Source: Sacculina carcini
Taxonomy: Eukaryota > Arthropoda > Thecostraca > Sacculinidae
Assembly: GCA_916048095.2 (NCBI GenBank)
Contig: OU696595.1
Location: forward strand, 6,541,832 to 6,605,831
Direction of reading: 5' to 3'
DNA length: 64,000 nt
Shown: in pieces, positions 42,494-55,189 of the stretch
How the letters are laid out: every line of letters begins with the position of its first letter
Numbering within the stretch: position 1 is the stretch's first letter
Notes under the pieces: model-generated
What the model was told of the DNA's origin: nothing
Databases searched by the model: none
Seen by the model: only the letters and a program-made list of their open reading frames with translations
Position numbers and translations under genes: made by a program

Positions 42494-45400
42494 TTAGGTA
42501 ACACTTAGGGCACACTTAGGCAACACTTAGGGCACACTTAGGTAACACTTAGGGCACACTTAGGTAACACTTAGGGCACACTTAGGGTACACTTAGGTAA
42601 CACTTGAGGCACACTTAGTTAACACTTAGGGCACACTTAGGGCACACTTAGGGCATACTTAGGTAACACTTAGGTAACACTTAGGTAACACTTAGGTAAC
42701 ACTTAGGTAACACTTAGGGTACACTTAGTTAACACTTAGGGCACACTTAGGTAACACTCAGGTAACACTTAGGGCACACTTAGGGCACACTTAGGGCACA
42801 CTTAGGTAACACTTGGGTTACACTTAGGTAACACTTAGGGTACACTTAGGTAACACTTAGGTAACACTTAGGGCACACTTAGGTAACACTTAGGGCACAC
42901 TTAGGGCACACTTAGGTAACACTTAGGGCACACTTAGGAAACACTTAGGTAACACTTAGGTAACACTTAGGGCACACTTAGGTAACACTTAGGTAACACT
43001 TAGGTAACACTTAGGGTACACTTAGGTAACACTTGAGGCACACTTAGTTAACACTTAGGGCACACTTAGGTAACACTTAGGGCATACTTAGGTAACACTT
43101 AGGTAACACTTAGGTAACACTTAGGGCACACTTAGGTAACACTTAGGGCACACTTAGGTAAAACTTAGGGAACACTTAGGTAACACTTAGGGCACACTTA
43201 GGGCATACTTAGGTAACACTTAGGTAACACTTAGGGCACACTTAGGTAACACTTAGGGCACACTTAGGTAACACTTAGGTAACACTTAGGGCACACTTAG
43301 GTAACACTTAGGGCACACTTAGGTAACACTTAGGTAACACTTAGGGCACACTTAGGTAACACTTAGGTAACACTTAGGGCACACTTAGGTAACACTTAGG
43401 TAACACTTAGGTAACACTTAGGGTACACTTAGTTAACACTTAGGGCACACTTAGGTAACACTTAGGTAACACTTAGGGCACACTTAGGTAACACTTAGGG
43501 CACACTTAGGTAACACTTATGTAACACTTAGGTAACATTTATGTAACACTTAGGTGACACTTAGGGCACACTTAGGTAACACTTAGGGCACACTTAGGTA
43601 ACACTTAGGGCACACTTAGGTAACACTTAGGGCACACTTAGGTAACACTTAGGGCACACTTAGGTAACACTTAGGTAACACTTAGGGCACACTTAGGTAA
43701 CACTTAGGTAACACTTAGGGCACACTTAGGTAACACTTAGGGCACACTTAGGTAACACTTATGTAACACTTAGGTAACATTTATGTAACACTTAGGTAAC
43801 ACTTAGGGCACACTTAGGTAACACTTAGGGCACACTTAGGTAACACTTAGGGCACACTTAGGTAACACTTAGGGCACACTTAGGTAACACTTAGGGCACA
43901 CTTAGGTAACACTTAGGTAACACTTGAGGCACACTTAGGGCACACTTAGGTAACACTTAGGGCATACTTAGGTAACACTTAGGAAACACTTAGGTAACAC
44001 TTAGGTAACACTTAGGTAACACTTAGGTAACACTTAGGTAACACTTAGGGTACACTTAGTTAACACTTCGGGCACACTTAGGTAACACTTAGGTAACACT
44101 TAGGTAACACTTAGGGCACACTTAGGGCATACTTAGGTAACACTTAGGTAACACTTAGGGCACACTTAGGTAACACTTAGGGCACACTTAGGTAACACTT
44201 AGGTAACACTTAGGGCACACTTAGGTAACACTTAGGGCACACTTAGGTAACACTTAGGTAACACTTAGGGCACACTTAGGTAACACTTAGGTAACACTTA
44301 GGGCACACTTAGGTAACACTTAGGTAACACTTAGGTAACACTTAGGGTACACTTAGTTAACACTTAGGGCACACTTAGGTAACACTTAGGTAACACTTAG
44401 GGCACACTTAGGTAACACTTAGGGCACACTTAGGTAACACTTATGTAACACTTAGGTAACATTTATGTAACACTTAGGTGACACTTAGGGCACACTTAGG
44501 TAACACTTAGGGCACACTTAGGTAACACTTAGGGCACACTTAGGTAACACATAGGGCACACTTAGGTAACACTTAGGGCACACTTAGGTAACACTTAGGT
44601 AACACTTAGGGCACACTTAGGTAACACTTAGGTAACACTTAGGGCACACTTAGGTAACACTTAGGGCACACTTAGGTAACACTTATGTAACACTTAGGTA
44701 ACATTTATGTAACACTTAGGTAACACTTAGGGCACACTTAGGTAACACTTAGGGCACACTTAGGTAACACTTAGGGCACACTTAGGTAACACTTAGGGCA
44801 CACTTAGGTAACACTTAGGGCACACTTAGGTAACACTTAGGTAACACTTGAGGCACACTTAGGGCACACTTAGGTAACACTTAGGGCATACTTAGGTAAC
44901 ACTTAGGTAACACTTAGGTAACACTTAGGTAACACTTAGGTAACACTTAGGTAACACTTAGGTAACACTTAGGGTACACTTAGTTAACACTTCGGGCACA
45001 CTTAGGTAACACTTAGGTAACACTTAGGGCACACTTAGGGCATACTTAGGTAACACTTAGGTAACACTTAGGGCACACTTAGGTAACACTTAGGGCACAC
45101 TTAGGTAACACTTAGGTAACACTTAGGTAACACTTAGGGCACACTTAGGTAACACTTAGGTAACACTTAGGGCACACTTAGGTAACACTTAGGTAACACT
45201 TAGGGCACACTTAGGTAACACTTAGGTAACACTTAGGTAACACTTAGGTAACACTTAGGGCACACTTAGGTAACACTTAGGTAACACTTAGGTAACATTT
45301 AGGTAACACTTAGGTAACACTTAGGGCACACTTAGGTAACACTTAGGTAACACTTAGGGCACACTTAGGTAACACTTAGGTAACACTTAGGGTACACTTA

Positions 45401-46240
45401 GTTAACACTTAGGGCACACTTAGGTAACACTTAGGTAACACTTAGGGCACACTTAGGTAACACTTAGGGCACACTTAGGTAACACTTAGGTAAAACTTAG
45501 GGAACACTTAGCTAACACTTAGGGCACACTTAGGGCATACTTAGGTAACACTTAGGTAACACTTAGGGCACACTTAGGTAACACTTAGGGCACACTTAGG
45601 TAACACTTAGGTAACACTTAGGGCACACTTAGGTAACACTTAGGGCACACTTAGGTAACACTTAGGTAACACTTAGGGCACACTTAGGTAACACTTAGGT
45701 AACACTTAGGGCACACTTAGGTAACACTTAGGTAACACTTAGGTAACACTTAGGGTACACTTAGTTAACACTTAGGGCACACTTAGGTAACACTTAGGTA
45801 ACACTTAGGGCACACTTAGGTAACACTTAGGGCACACTTAGGTAACACTTATGTAACACTTAGGTAACATTTATGTAACACTTAGGTGACACTTAGGGCA
45901 CACTTAGGTAACACTTAGGGCACACTTAGGTAACACTTAGGGCACACTTAGGTAACACTTAGGGCACACTTAGGTAACACTTAGGGCACACTTAGGTAAC
46001 ACTTAGGGCACACTTAGGTAACACTTAGGTAACACTTGAGGCACACTTAGTTAACACTTAGGGCACACTTAGGTAACACTTAGGGCATACTTAGGTAACA
46101 CTTAGGTAACACTTAGGTAACACTTAGGTAACACTTAGGTAACACTTAGGTAACACTTAGGGTACACTTAGTTAACACTTAGGGCACACTTAGGTAACAC
46201 TTAGGTAACACTTAGGGCACACTTAGGTAACACTTAGGGC
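42494..46240 (+). repeat. Super-repeat segment P, copy 3, with 341-bp internal gain
   Basis: This copy lies 41,844 bp (3,804 units) after copy 1: N 42516, F 42604, 43033 and 43924, Z 42757, AAAAC 43160, K 43556 and 44480, O 44067. Between K 44480 and Q 45511 it is 341 bp (31 units) longer than copies 1 and 2. The extra stretch holds a second F (44848) and O (44991), each 924 bp after the previous F and O. It looks like a local in-register exchange that re-copied part of the cassette. A unique ATAGGG unit occurs near 44550. Confidence 0.85.
42516..42823 (+). repeat. N...R block, copy 5
   Basis: N 42516, F 42604, Z 42757, R 42813. It has no X unit, so it belongs to the same subtype as copies 1 and 2. 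It marks the return of flank-type sequence after the core. Confidence 0.9.
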
Positions 46241-47570
46241 ACACTTAGGTAACACTTAGGGCACACTTAGGTAACACTTAGGGCACACTTAGGTAACACT
46301 TAGGGCACACTTAGGTAACACTTAGGTAACACTTGAGGCACACTTAGTTAACACTTAGGGCACACTTAGGTAACACTTAGGGCATACTTAGGTAACACTT
46401 AGGTAACACTTAGGTAACACTTAGGTAACACTTAGGTAACACTTAGGTAACACTTAGGGTACACTTAGTTAACACTTAGGGCACACTTAGGTAACACTTA
46501 GGTAACACTTAGGGCACACTTAGGTAACACTTAGGGCATACTTAGGTAACACTTAGGTAACACTTAGGTAACACTTAGGTAACACTTAGGTAACACTTAG
46601 GTAACACTTAGGGTACACTTAGTTAACACTTAGGGCACACTTAGGTAACACTTAGGTAACACTTAGGGCACACTTAGGTAACACTTAGGGCACACTTAGG
46701 TAACACTTATGTAACACTTAGGTAACATTTATGTAACACTTAGGTAACACTTAGGGCACACTTAGGTAACACTTAGGGCACACTTAGGTAACACTTAGGG
46801 CACACTTAGGTAACACTTAGGGCACACTTAGGTAACACTTAGGGCACACTTAGGTAACACTTAGGTAACACTTAGGTAACACTTAGGTAACACTTAGGTA
46901 ACACTTATGTAACACTTAGGTAACATTTATGTAACACTTAGGTAACACTTAGGTAACACTTAGGTAACACTTAGGTAACACTTAGGGCACACTTAGGTAA
47001 CACTTAGGTAACACTTAGGGCACACTTAGGTAACACTTAGGGCACACTTAGGTAACACTTATGTAACACTTAGGTAACATTTATGTAACACTTAGGTAAC
47101 ACTTAGGGCATACTTAGGTAACACTTAGGTAACACTTAGGTAACACTTAGGTAACACTTAGGTAACACTTAGGTAACACTTAGGTAACACTTAGGGTACA
47201 CTTAGTTAACACTTCGGGCACACTTAGGTAACACTTAGGTAACACTTAGGGCACACTTAGGGCATACTTAGGTAACACTTAGGTAACACTTAGGGCACAC
47301 TTAGGTAACACTTAGGGCACACTTAGGTAACACTTAGGTAACACTTAGGTAACACTTAGGGCACACTTAGGTAACACTTAGGTAACACTTAGGGCACACT
47401 TAGGTAACACTTAGGGCACACTTAGGTAACACTTATGTAACACTTAGGTAACATTTATGTAACACTTAGGTAACACTTAGGGCACACTTAGGTAACACTT
47501 AGGGCACACTTAGGTAACACTTAGGGCACACTTAGGTAACACTTAGGGCACACTTAGGTAACACTTAGGG
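46240..47570 (+). repeat. Cassette stretch between segments P and S
   Basis: Ordinary cassettes with F 46333, two C units, two E-D pairs, three G-H-G motifs and O 47213. The right part aligns with 5.6-6.5 kb (O 6381 to 47213, 40,832 bp), while upstream Q and F align at 40,392 bp, so 440 bp (40 units) were gained here relative to the left flank. Nothing other than satellite is present. Confidence 0.7.
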
Positions 47571-48356
47571 CACACTTAGGTAACACTTAGGTAACACTTG
47601 AGGCACACTTAGTTAACACTTAGGGCACACTTAGGTAACACTTAGGGCATACTTAGGTAACACTTAGGTAACACTTAGGTAACACTTAGGTAACACTTAG
47701 GTAACACTTAGGTAACACTTAGGTAACACTTAGGGTACACTTAGTTAACACTTCGGGCACACTTAGGGCACACTTAGGGCACACTTAGGTAACACTTAGG
47801 GCACACTTAGGTAACACTTAGGGCACACTTAGGTAACACTTAGGGCACACTTAGGTAACACTTAGGGCACACTTAGGTAACACTTAGGTAACACTTGAGG
47901 CACACTTAGTTAACACTTAGGTAACACTTAGGTAACACTTAGGTAACACTTAGGTAACACTTAGGTAACACTTAGGGCACACTTAGGGCACACTTAGGTA
48001 ACACTTAGGTAACACTTAGGGCACACTTAGGTAACACTTAGGTAACACTTAGGCCACACTTAGGTAACACTTAGGTAACACTTAGGTAACACTTAGGTAA
48101 CACTTAGGTAACACTTAGGGCACACTTAGGTAACACTTAGGTAACACTTAGGTAACACTTAGGTAACACTTAGGGCACACTTAGGCAACACTTAGGTAAC
48201 ACTTAGGTAACACTTAGGGCACACTTAGGTAACACTTAGGGCACACTTAGGGCACACTTAGGTAACACTTAGGGCACACTTAGGTAACACTTAGGTAACA
48301 CTTAGGGCACACCTAGGCAACACTTAGGTAACACTTAGGGCACACTTAGGTAAAAC

Positions 48357-48422
48357 TTAGGGCACACTTAGGGCACACTTAGGGCACACTTAGGGCACAC
48401 TTAGGGCACACTTAGGGCACAC
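48357..48422 (+). repeat. B-run of six units
   Basis: Longest of the four homologous B-runs. It accounts for the change in offset from 37,246 to 37,257 bp between segment S copies. Confidence 0.85.
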
Positions 48423-48609
48423 TTAGGTAACACTTAGGGCACACTTAGGTAACACTTAGGGCACACTTAGGTAACACTTAGGGCACACTTAGGTAACACT
48501 TAGGGCACACTTAGGTAACACTTAGGGCACACTTAGGTAACACTTAGGTAACACTTGAGGCACACTTAGTTAACACTTAGGTAACACTTAGGTAACACTT
48601 AGGGCACAC

Positions 48610-48917
48610 TTAGGCAACACTTAGGGCACACTTAGGTAACACTTAGGGCACACTTAGGTAACACTTAGGGCACACTTAGGGTACACTTAGGTAACACTTG
48701 AGGCACACTTAGTTAACACTTAGGGCACACTTAGGGCACACTTAGGGCATACTTAGGTAACACTTAGGTAACACTTAGGTAACACTTGGGTAACACTTAG
48801 GTAACACTTAGGGTACACTTAGTTAACACTTAGGGCACACTTAGGTAACACTCAGGTAACACTTAGGGCACACTTAGGGCACACTTAGGGCACACTTAGG
48901 TAACACTTGGGTTACAC
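48610..48917 (+). repeat. N...R block, copy 6 (X-bearing subtype)
   Basis: N 48610, F 48698, Z 48851, R 48907. It shares the X unit and the TTAGGTACCAC unit with copies 3 and 4, consistent with the 37,257-bp duplication of segment S. Confidence 0.9.
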
Positions 48918-50413
48918 TTAGGTAACACTTAGGGTACACTTAGGTACCACTTAGGTAACACTTAGGTAACACTTAGGACACACTTAGGTAACACTTAGGT
49001 AACACTTAGGGTACACTTAGTTAACACTTAGGGCACACTTATGTAACACTTAGGTAACACTTAGGGCACACTTAGGTAACACTTAGGGCACACTTAGGTA
49101 AAACTTAGGGAACACTTAGGTAACACTTAGGGCACACTTAGGGCATACTTAGGTAACACTTAGGTAACACTTAGGGCACACTTAGGTAACACTTAGGGCA
49201 CACTTAGGTAACACTTAGGTAACACTTAGGGCACACTTAGGTAACACTTAGGGCACACTTAGGTAACACTTAGGTAACACTTAGGGCACACTTAGGTAAC
49301 ACTTAGGTAACACTTAGGGCACACTTAGGTAACACTTAGGTAACACTTAGGTAACACTTAGGGTACACTTAGTTAACACTTAGGGCACACTTAGGTAACA
49401 CTTAGGTAACACTTAGGGCACACTTAGGTAACACTTAGGGCACACTTAGGTAACACTTATGTAACACTTAGGTAACACTTATGTAACACTTAGGTGACAC
49501 TTAGGGCACACTTAGGTAACACTTAGGGCACACTTAGGTAACACTTAGGGCACACTTAGGTAACACTTAGGGCACACTTAGGTAACACTTAGGGCACACT
49601 TAGGTAACACTTAGGTAACACTTAGGGCACACTTAGGTAACACTTAGGTAACACTTAGGGCACACTTAGGTAACACTTAGGGCACACTTAGGTAACACTT
49701 ATGTAACACTTAGGTAACATTTATGTAACACTTAGGTAACACTTAGGGCACACTTAGGTAACACTTAGGGCACACTTAGGTAACACTTAGGGCACACTTA
49801 GGTAACACTTAGGGCACACTTAGGTAACACTTAGGGCACACTTAGGTAACACTTAGGTAACACTTGAGGCACACTTAGGGCACACTTAGGTAACACTTAG
49901 GGCATACTTAGGTAACACTTAGGTAACACTTAGGTAACACTTAGGTAACACTTAGGTAACACTTAGGTAACACTTAGGTAACACTTAGGGTACACTTAGT
50001 TAACACTTCGGGCACACTTAGGTAACACTTAGGTAACACTTAGGGCACACTTAGGGCATACTTAGGTAACACTTAGGTAACACTTAGGGCACACTTAGGT
50101 AACACTTAGGGCACACTTAGGTAACACTTAGGTAACACTTAGGTAACACTTAGGGCACACTTAGGTAACACTTAGGTAACACTTAGGGCACACTTAGGTA
50201 ACACTTAGGTAACACTTAGGGCACACTTAGGTAACACTTAGGTAACACTTAGGTAACACTTAGGTAACACTTAGGGCACACTTAGGTAACACTTAGGTAA
50301 CACTTAGGTAACATTTAGGTAACACTTAGTTAACACTTAGGGCACACTTAGGTAACACTTAGGTAACACTTAGGGCACACTTAGGTAACACTTAGGGCAC
50401 ACTTAGGTAACAC

Positions 50414-51634
50414 TTAGGTAAAACTTAGGGAACACTTAGGTAACACTTAGGGCACACTTAGGGCATACTTAGGTAACACTTAGGTAACACTTAGGGCACA
50501 CTTAGGTAACACTTAGGGCACACTTAGGTAACACTTAGGTAACACTTAGGGCACACTTAGGTAACACTTAGGGCACACTTAGGTAACACTTAGGTAACAC
50601 TTAGGGCACACTTAGGTAACACTTAGGTAACACTTAGGGCACACTTAGGTAACACTTAGGTAACACTTAGGTAACACTTAGGGTACACTTAGTTAACACT
50701 TAGGGCACACTTAGGTAACACTTAGGTAACACTTAGGGCACACTTAGGTAACACTTAGGGCACACTTAGGTAACACTTATGTAACACTTAGGTAACATTT
50801 ATGTAACACTTAGGTGACACTTAGGGCACACTTAGGTAACACTTAGGGCACACTTAGGTAACACTTGGGTAACACTTAGGTAACACTTAGGTAACACTTA
50901 GGTAACACTTAGGGTACACTTAGTTAACACTTAGGGCACACTTAGGTAACACTTAGGTAACACTTGAGGCACACTTAGTTAACACTTAGGGCACACTTAG
51001 GTAACACTTAGGGCATACTTAGGTAACACTTAGGTAACACTTAGGTAACACTTAGGTAACACTTAGGTAACACTTAGGTAACACTTAGGTAACACTTAGG
51101 GTACACTTAGTTAACACTTAGGGCACACTTAGGTAACACTTAGGTAACACTTAGGGCACACTTAGGTAACACTTAGGGCACACTTAGGTAACACTTATGT
51201 AACACTTAGGTAACACTTAGGGCACACTTAGGTAACACTTAGGGCACACTTAGGTAACACTTAGGTAACACTTAGGTAACACTTAGGGCACACTTAGGTA
51301 ACACTTAGGTAACACTTAGGGCACACTTAGGTAACACTTAGGTAACACTTAGGGCACACTTAGGTAACACTTAGGTAACACTTAGGTAACACTTAGGTAA
51401 CACTTAGGGCACACTTAGGTAACACTTAGGTAACACTTAGGTAACATTTAGGTAACACTTAGGTAACACTTAGGGCACACTTAGGTAACACTTAGGTAAC
51501 ACTTAGGGCACACTTAGGTAACACTTAGGTAACACTTAGGGTACACTTAGTTAACACTTAGGGCACACTTAGGTAACACTTAGGTAACACTTAGGGCACA
51601 CTTAGGTAACACTTAGGGCACACTTAGGTAACAC
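50414..51634 (+). repeat. 1,221-bp HOR, copy 1
   Basis: A 111-unit HOR that starts with I-J. It carries K (50816), X (50865), F-D (50964), C, an A-run, E-D, G, and an H unit followed by A near 51445. The next I units are exactly 1,221 bp apart (50414, 51635, 52856). Confidence 0.88.
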
Positions 51635-52855
51635 TTAGGTAAAACTTAGGGAACACTTAGGTAACACTTAGGGCACACTTAGGGCATACTTAGGTAACAC
51701 TTAGGTAACACTTAGGGCACACTTAGGTAACACTTAGGGCACACTTAGGTAACACTTAGGTAACACTTAGGGCACACTTAGGTAACACTTAGGGCACACT
51801 TAGGTAACACTTAGGTAACACTTAGGGCACACTTAGGTAACACTTAGGTAACACTTAGGGCACACTTAGGTAACACTTAGGTAACACTTAGGTAACACTT
51901 AGGGTACACTTAGTTAACACTTAGGGCACACTTAGGTAACACTTAGGTAACACTTAGGGCACACTTAGGTAACACTTAGGGCACACTTAGGTAACACTTA
52001 TGTAACACTTAGGTAACATTTATGTAACACTTAGGTGACACTTAGGGCACACTTAGGTAACACTTAGGGCACACTTAGGTAACACTTGGGTAACACTTAG
52101 GTAACACTTAGGTAACACTTAGGTAACACTTAGGGTACACTTAGTTAACACTTAGGGCACACTTAGGTAACACTTAGGTAACACTTGAGGCACACTTAGT
52201 TAACACTTAGGGCACACTTAGGTAACACTTAGGGCACACTTAGGTAACACTTAGGTAACACTTAGGTAACACTTAGGTAACACTTAGGTAACACTTAGGT
52301 AACACTTAGGTAACACTTAGGGTACACTTAGTTAACACTTAGGGCACACTTAGGTAACACTTAGGTAACACTTAGGGCACACTTAGGTAACACTTAGGGC
52401 ACACTTAGGTAACACTTATGTAACACTTAGGTAACACTTAGGGCACACTTAGGTAACACTTAGGGCACACTTAGGTAACACTTAGGTAACACTTAGGTAA
52501 CACTTAGGGCACACTTAGGTAACACTTAGGTAACACTTAGGGCACACTTAGGTAACACTTAGGTAACACTTAGGGCACACTTAGGTAACACTTAGGTAAC
52601 ACTTAGGTAACACTTAGGTAACACTTAGGGCACACTTAGGTAACACTTAGGTAACACTTAGGTAACATTTAGGTAACACTTAGGTAACACTTAGGGCACA
52701 CTTAGGTAACACTTAGGTAACACTTAGGGCACACTTAGGTAACACTTAGGTAACACTTAGGGTACACTTAGTTAACACTTAGGGCACACTTAGGTAACAC
52801 TTAGGTAACACTTAGGGCACACTTAGGTAACACTTAGGGCACACTTAGGTAACAC
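51635..52855 (+). repeat. 1,221-bp HOR, copy 2
   Basis: Same unit order as copy 1: K 52037, X 52086, F 52185, H-A near 52666. The clear difference I see is B in place of C after F-D (near 52230). Confidence 0.88.
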
Positions 52856-54160
52856 TTAGGTAAAACTTAGGGAACACTTAGGTAACACTTAGGGCACACT
52901 TAGGGCATACTTAGGTAACACTTAGGTAACACTTAGGGCACACTTAGGTAACACTTAGGGCACACTTAGGTAACACTTAGGTAACACTTAGGGCACACTT
53001 AGGTAACACTTAGGGCACACTTAGGTAACACTTAGGTAACACTTAGGGCACACTTAGGTAACACTTAGGTAACACTTAGGGCACACTTAGGTAACACTTA
53101 GGTAACACTTAGGTAACACTTAGGGTACACTTAGTTAACACTTAGGGCACACTTAGGTAACACTTAGGTAACACTTAGGGCACACTTAGGTAACACTTAG
53201 GGCACACTTAGGTAACACTTATGTAACACTTAGGTAACATTTATGTAACACTTAGGTGACACTTAGGGCACACTTAGGTAACACTTAGGGCACACTTAGG
53301 TAACACTTAGGGCACACTTAGGTAACACTTAGGGCACACTTAGGTAACACTTAGGGCACACTTAGGTAACACTTAGGTAACACTCGAGGCACACTTAGTT
53401 AACACTTAGGGCACACTTAGGTAACACTTAGGGCATACTTAGGTAACACTTAGGTAACACTTAGGTAACACTTAGGTAACACTTAGGTAACACTTAGGTA
53501 ACACTTAGGTAACACTTAGGGTACACTTAGTTAACACTTAGGGCACACTTAGGTAACACTTAGGTAACACTTAGGGCACACTTAGGTAACACTTAGGGCA
53601 CACTTAGGTAACACTTATGTAACACTTAGGTAACATTTATGTAACACTTAGGTAACACTTAGGGCACACTTAGGTAACACTTAGGGCACACTTAGGTAAC
53701 ACTTAGGGCACACTTAGGTAACACTTAGGGCACACTTAGGTAACACTTAGGGCACACTTAGGTAACACTTAGGTAACACTTAGGTAACACTTAGGTAACA
53801 CTTAGGTAACACTTAGGTAACACTTATGTAACACTTAGGTAACATTTATGTAACACTTAGGTAACACTTAGGTAACACTTAGGTAACACTTAGGTAACAC
53901 TTAGGGCACACTTAGGTAACACTTAGGGCACACTTAGGGCACACTTAGGTAACACTTAGGGCACACTTAGGTAACACTTAGGGTACACTTAGGTAACACT
54001 TAGGGTACACTTAGATAACACTTAGGTAACACTTAGGGCACGCTTAGGTAACACTTAGGGCACACTTAGGTAACACTTAGGGCACACTTAGGTAACACTT
54101 AGGGCACACTTAGGTAACACTTAGGTAACACTTAGGTAACACTTAGGTAACACTTAGGGC
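52750..54160 (+). repeat. ~2,440-bp-spaced duplication, copy 1 (CTCGAG variant)
   Basis: E-D near 52760, I 52856, K 53258, the TCGAGGCACAC unit at 53384 and the CACGC unit (CGC at 54041) recur 2,442 bp later, or 2,431 bp at the last marker. TCGAGG is an F unit with one extra change, creating a CTCGAG hexamer found at only two places in the window. Confidence 0.83.
52856..53300 (+). repeat. 1,221-bp HOR, truncated copy 3
   Basis: I 52856 and K 53258 keep the 1,221-bp spacing. The X unit is then missing and the next F-type unit comes two units early, at 53384. Confidence 0.82.
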
Positions 54161-55189
54161 ACACTTAGGTAACACTTAGGGCACACTTAGGTAACACTTA
54201 GGTAACACTTAGGGCACACTTAGGTAACACTTAGGTAACACTTAGGGCACACTTAGGTAACACTTAGGTAACACTTAGGGCACACTTAGGTAACACTTAG
54301 GTAACACTTAGGTAACACTTAGGTAACACTTAGGGCACACTTAGGTAACACTTAGGTAACACTTAGGTAACATTTAGGTAACACTTAGTTAACACTTAGG
54401 GCACACTTAGGTAACACTTAGGTAACACTTAGGGCACACTTAGGTAACACTTAGGGCACACTTAGGTAACACTTAGGTAAAACTTAGGGAACACTTAGGT
54501 AACACTTAGGGCACACTTAGGGCATACTTAGGTAACACTTAGGTAACACTTAGGGCACACTTAGGTAACACTTAGGGCACACTTAGGTAACACTTAGGTA
54601 ACACTTAGGGCACACTTAGGTAACACTTAGGGCACACTTAGGTAACACTTAGGTAACACTTAGGGCACACTTAGGTAACACTTAGGTAACACTTAGGGCA
54701 CACTTAGGTAACACTTAGGTAACACTTAGGTAACACTTAGGGTACACTTAGTTAACACTTAGGGCACACTTAGGTAACACTTAGGTAACACTTAGGGCAC
54801 ACTTAGGTAACACTTAGGGCACACTTAGGTAACACTTATGTAACACTTAGGTAACATTTATGTAACACTTAGGTGACACTTAGGGCACACTTAGGTAACA
54901 CTTAGGGCACACTTAGGTAACACTTAGGTAACACTTAGGTAACACTTAGGTAACACTTAGGTAACACTTAGGGTACACTTAGTTAACACTTAGGGCACAC
55001 TTAGGTAACACTTAGGTAACACTTGAGGCACACTTAGTTAACACTTAGGGCACACTTAGGTAACACTTAGGGCATACTTAGGTAACACTTAGGTAACACT
55101 TAGGTAACACTTAGGTAACACTTAGGTAACACTTAGGGCACACTTAGGTAACACTTAGGTAACACTTAGGGCACACTTAGGTAACACTT

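Larger units (their letters stand above)
47570..49960 (+). repeat. Super-repeat segment S, copy 2
   Basis: F 47598, 47895, 48555, 48698 and 49864, CCTAGG 48312, K 49496. It diverges from copy 1 near 49960, where this copy continues A-run, E, D, O while copy 1 enters another CTAGG block. One G-H-G motif, near 49460, has lost its H unit here (TTATG-A-TTATG). Confidence 0.82.

Noticed and set aside
11111-48422. G-quadruplex in the B-runs
   Set aside because: Four GGG tracts do occur in a row, but with 8-nt loops, so a stable quadruplex is unlikely; not called as a feature.
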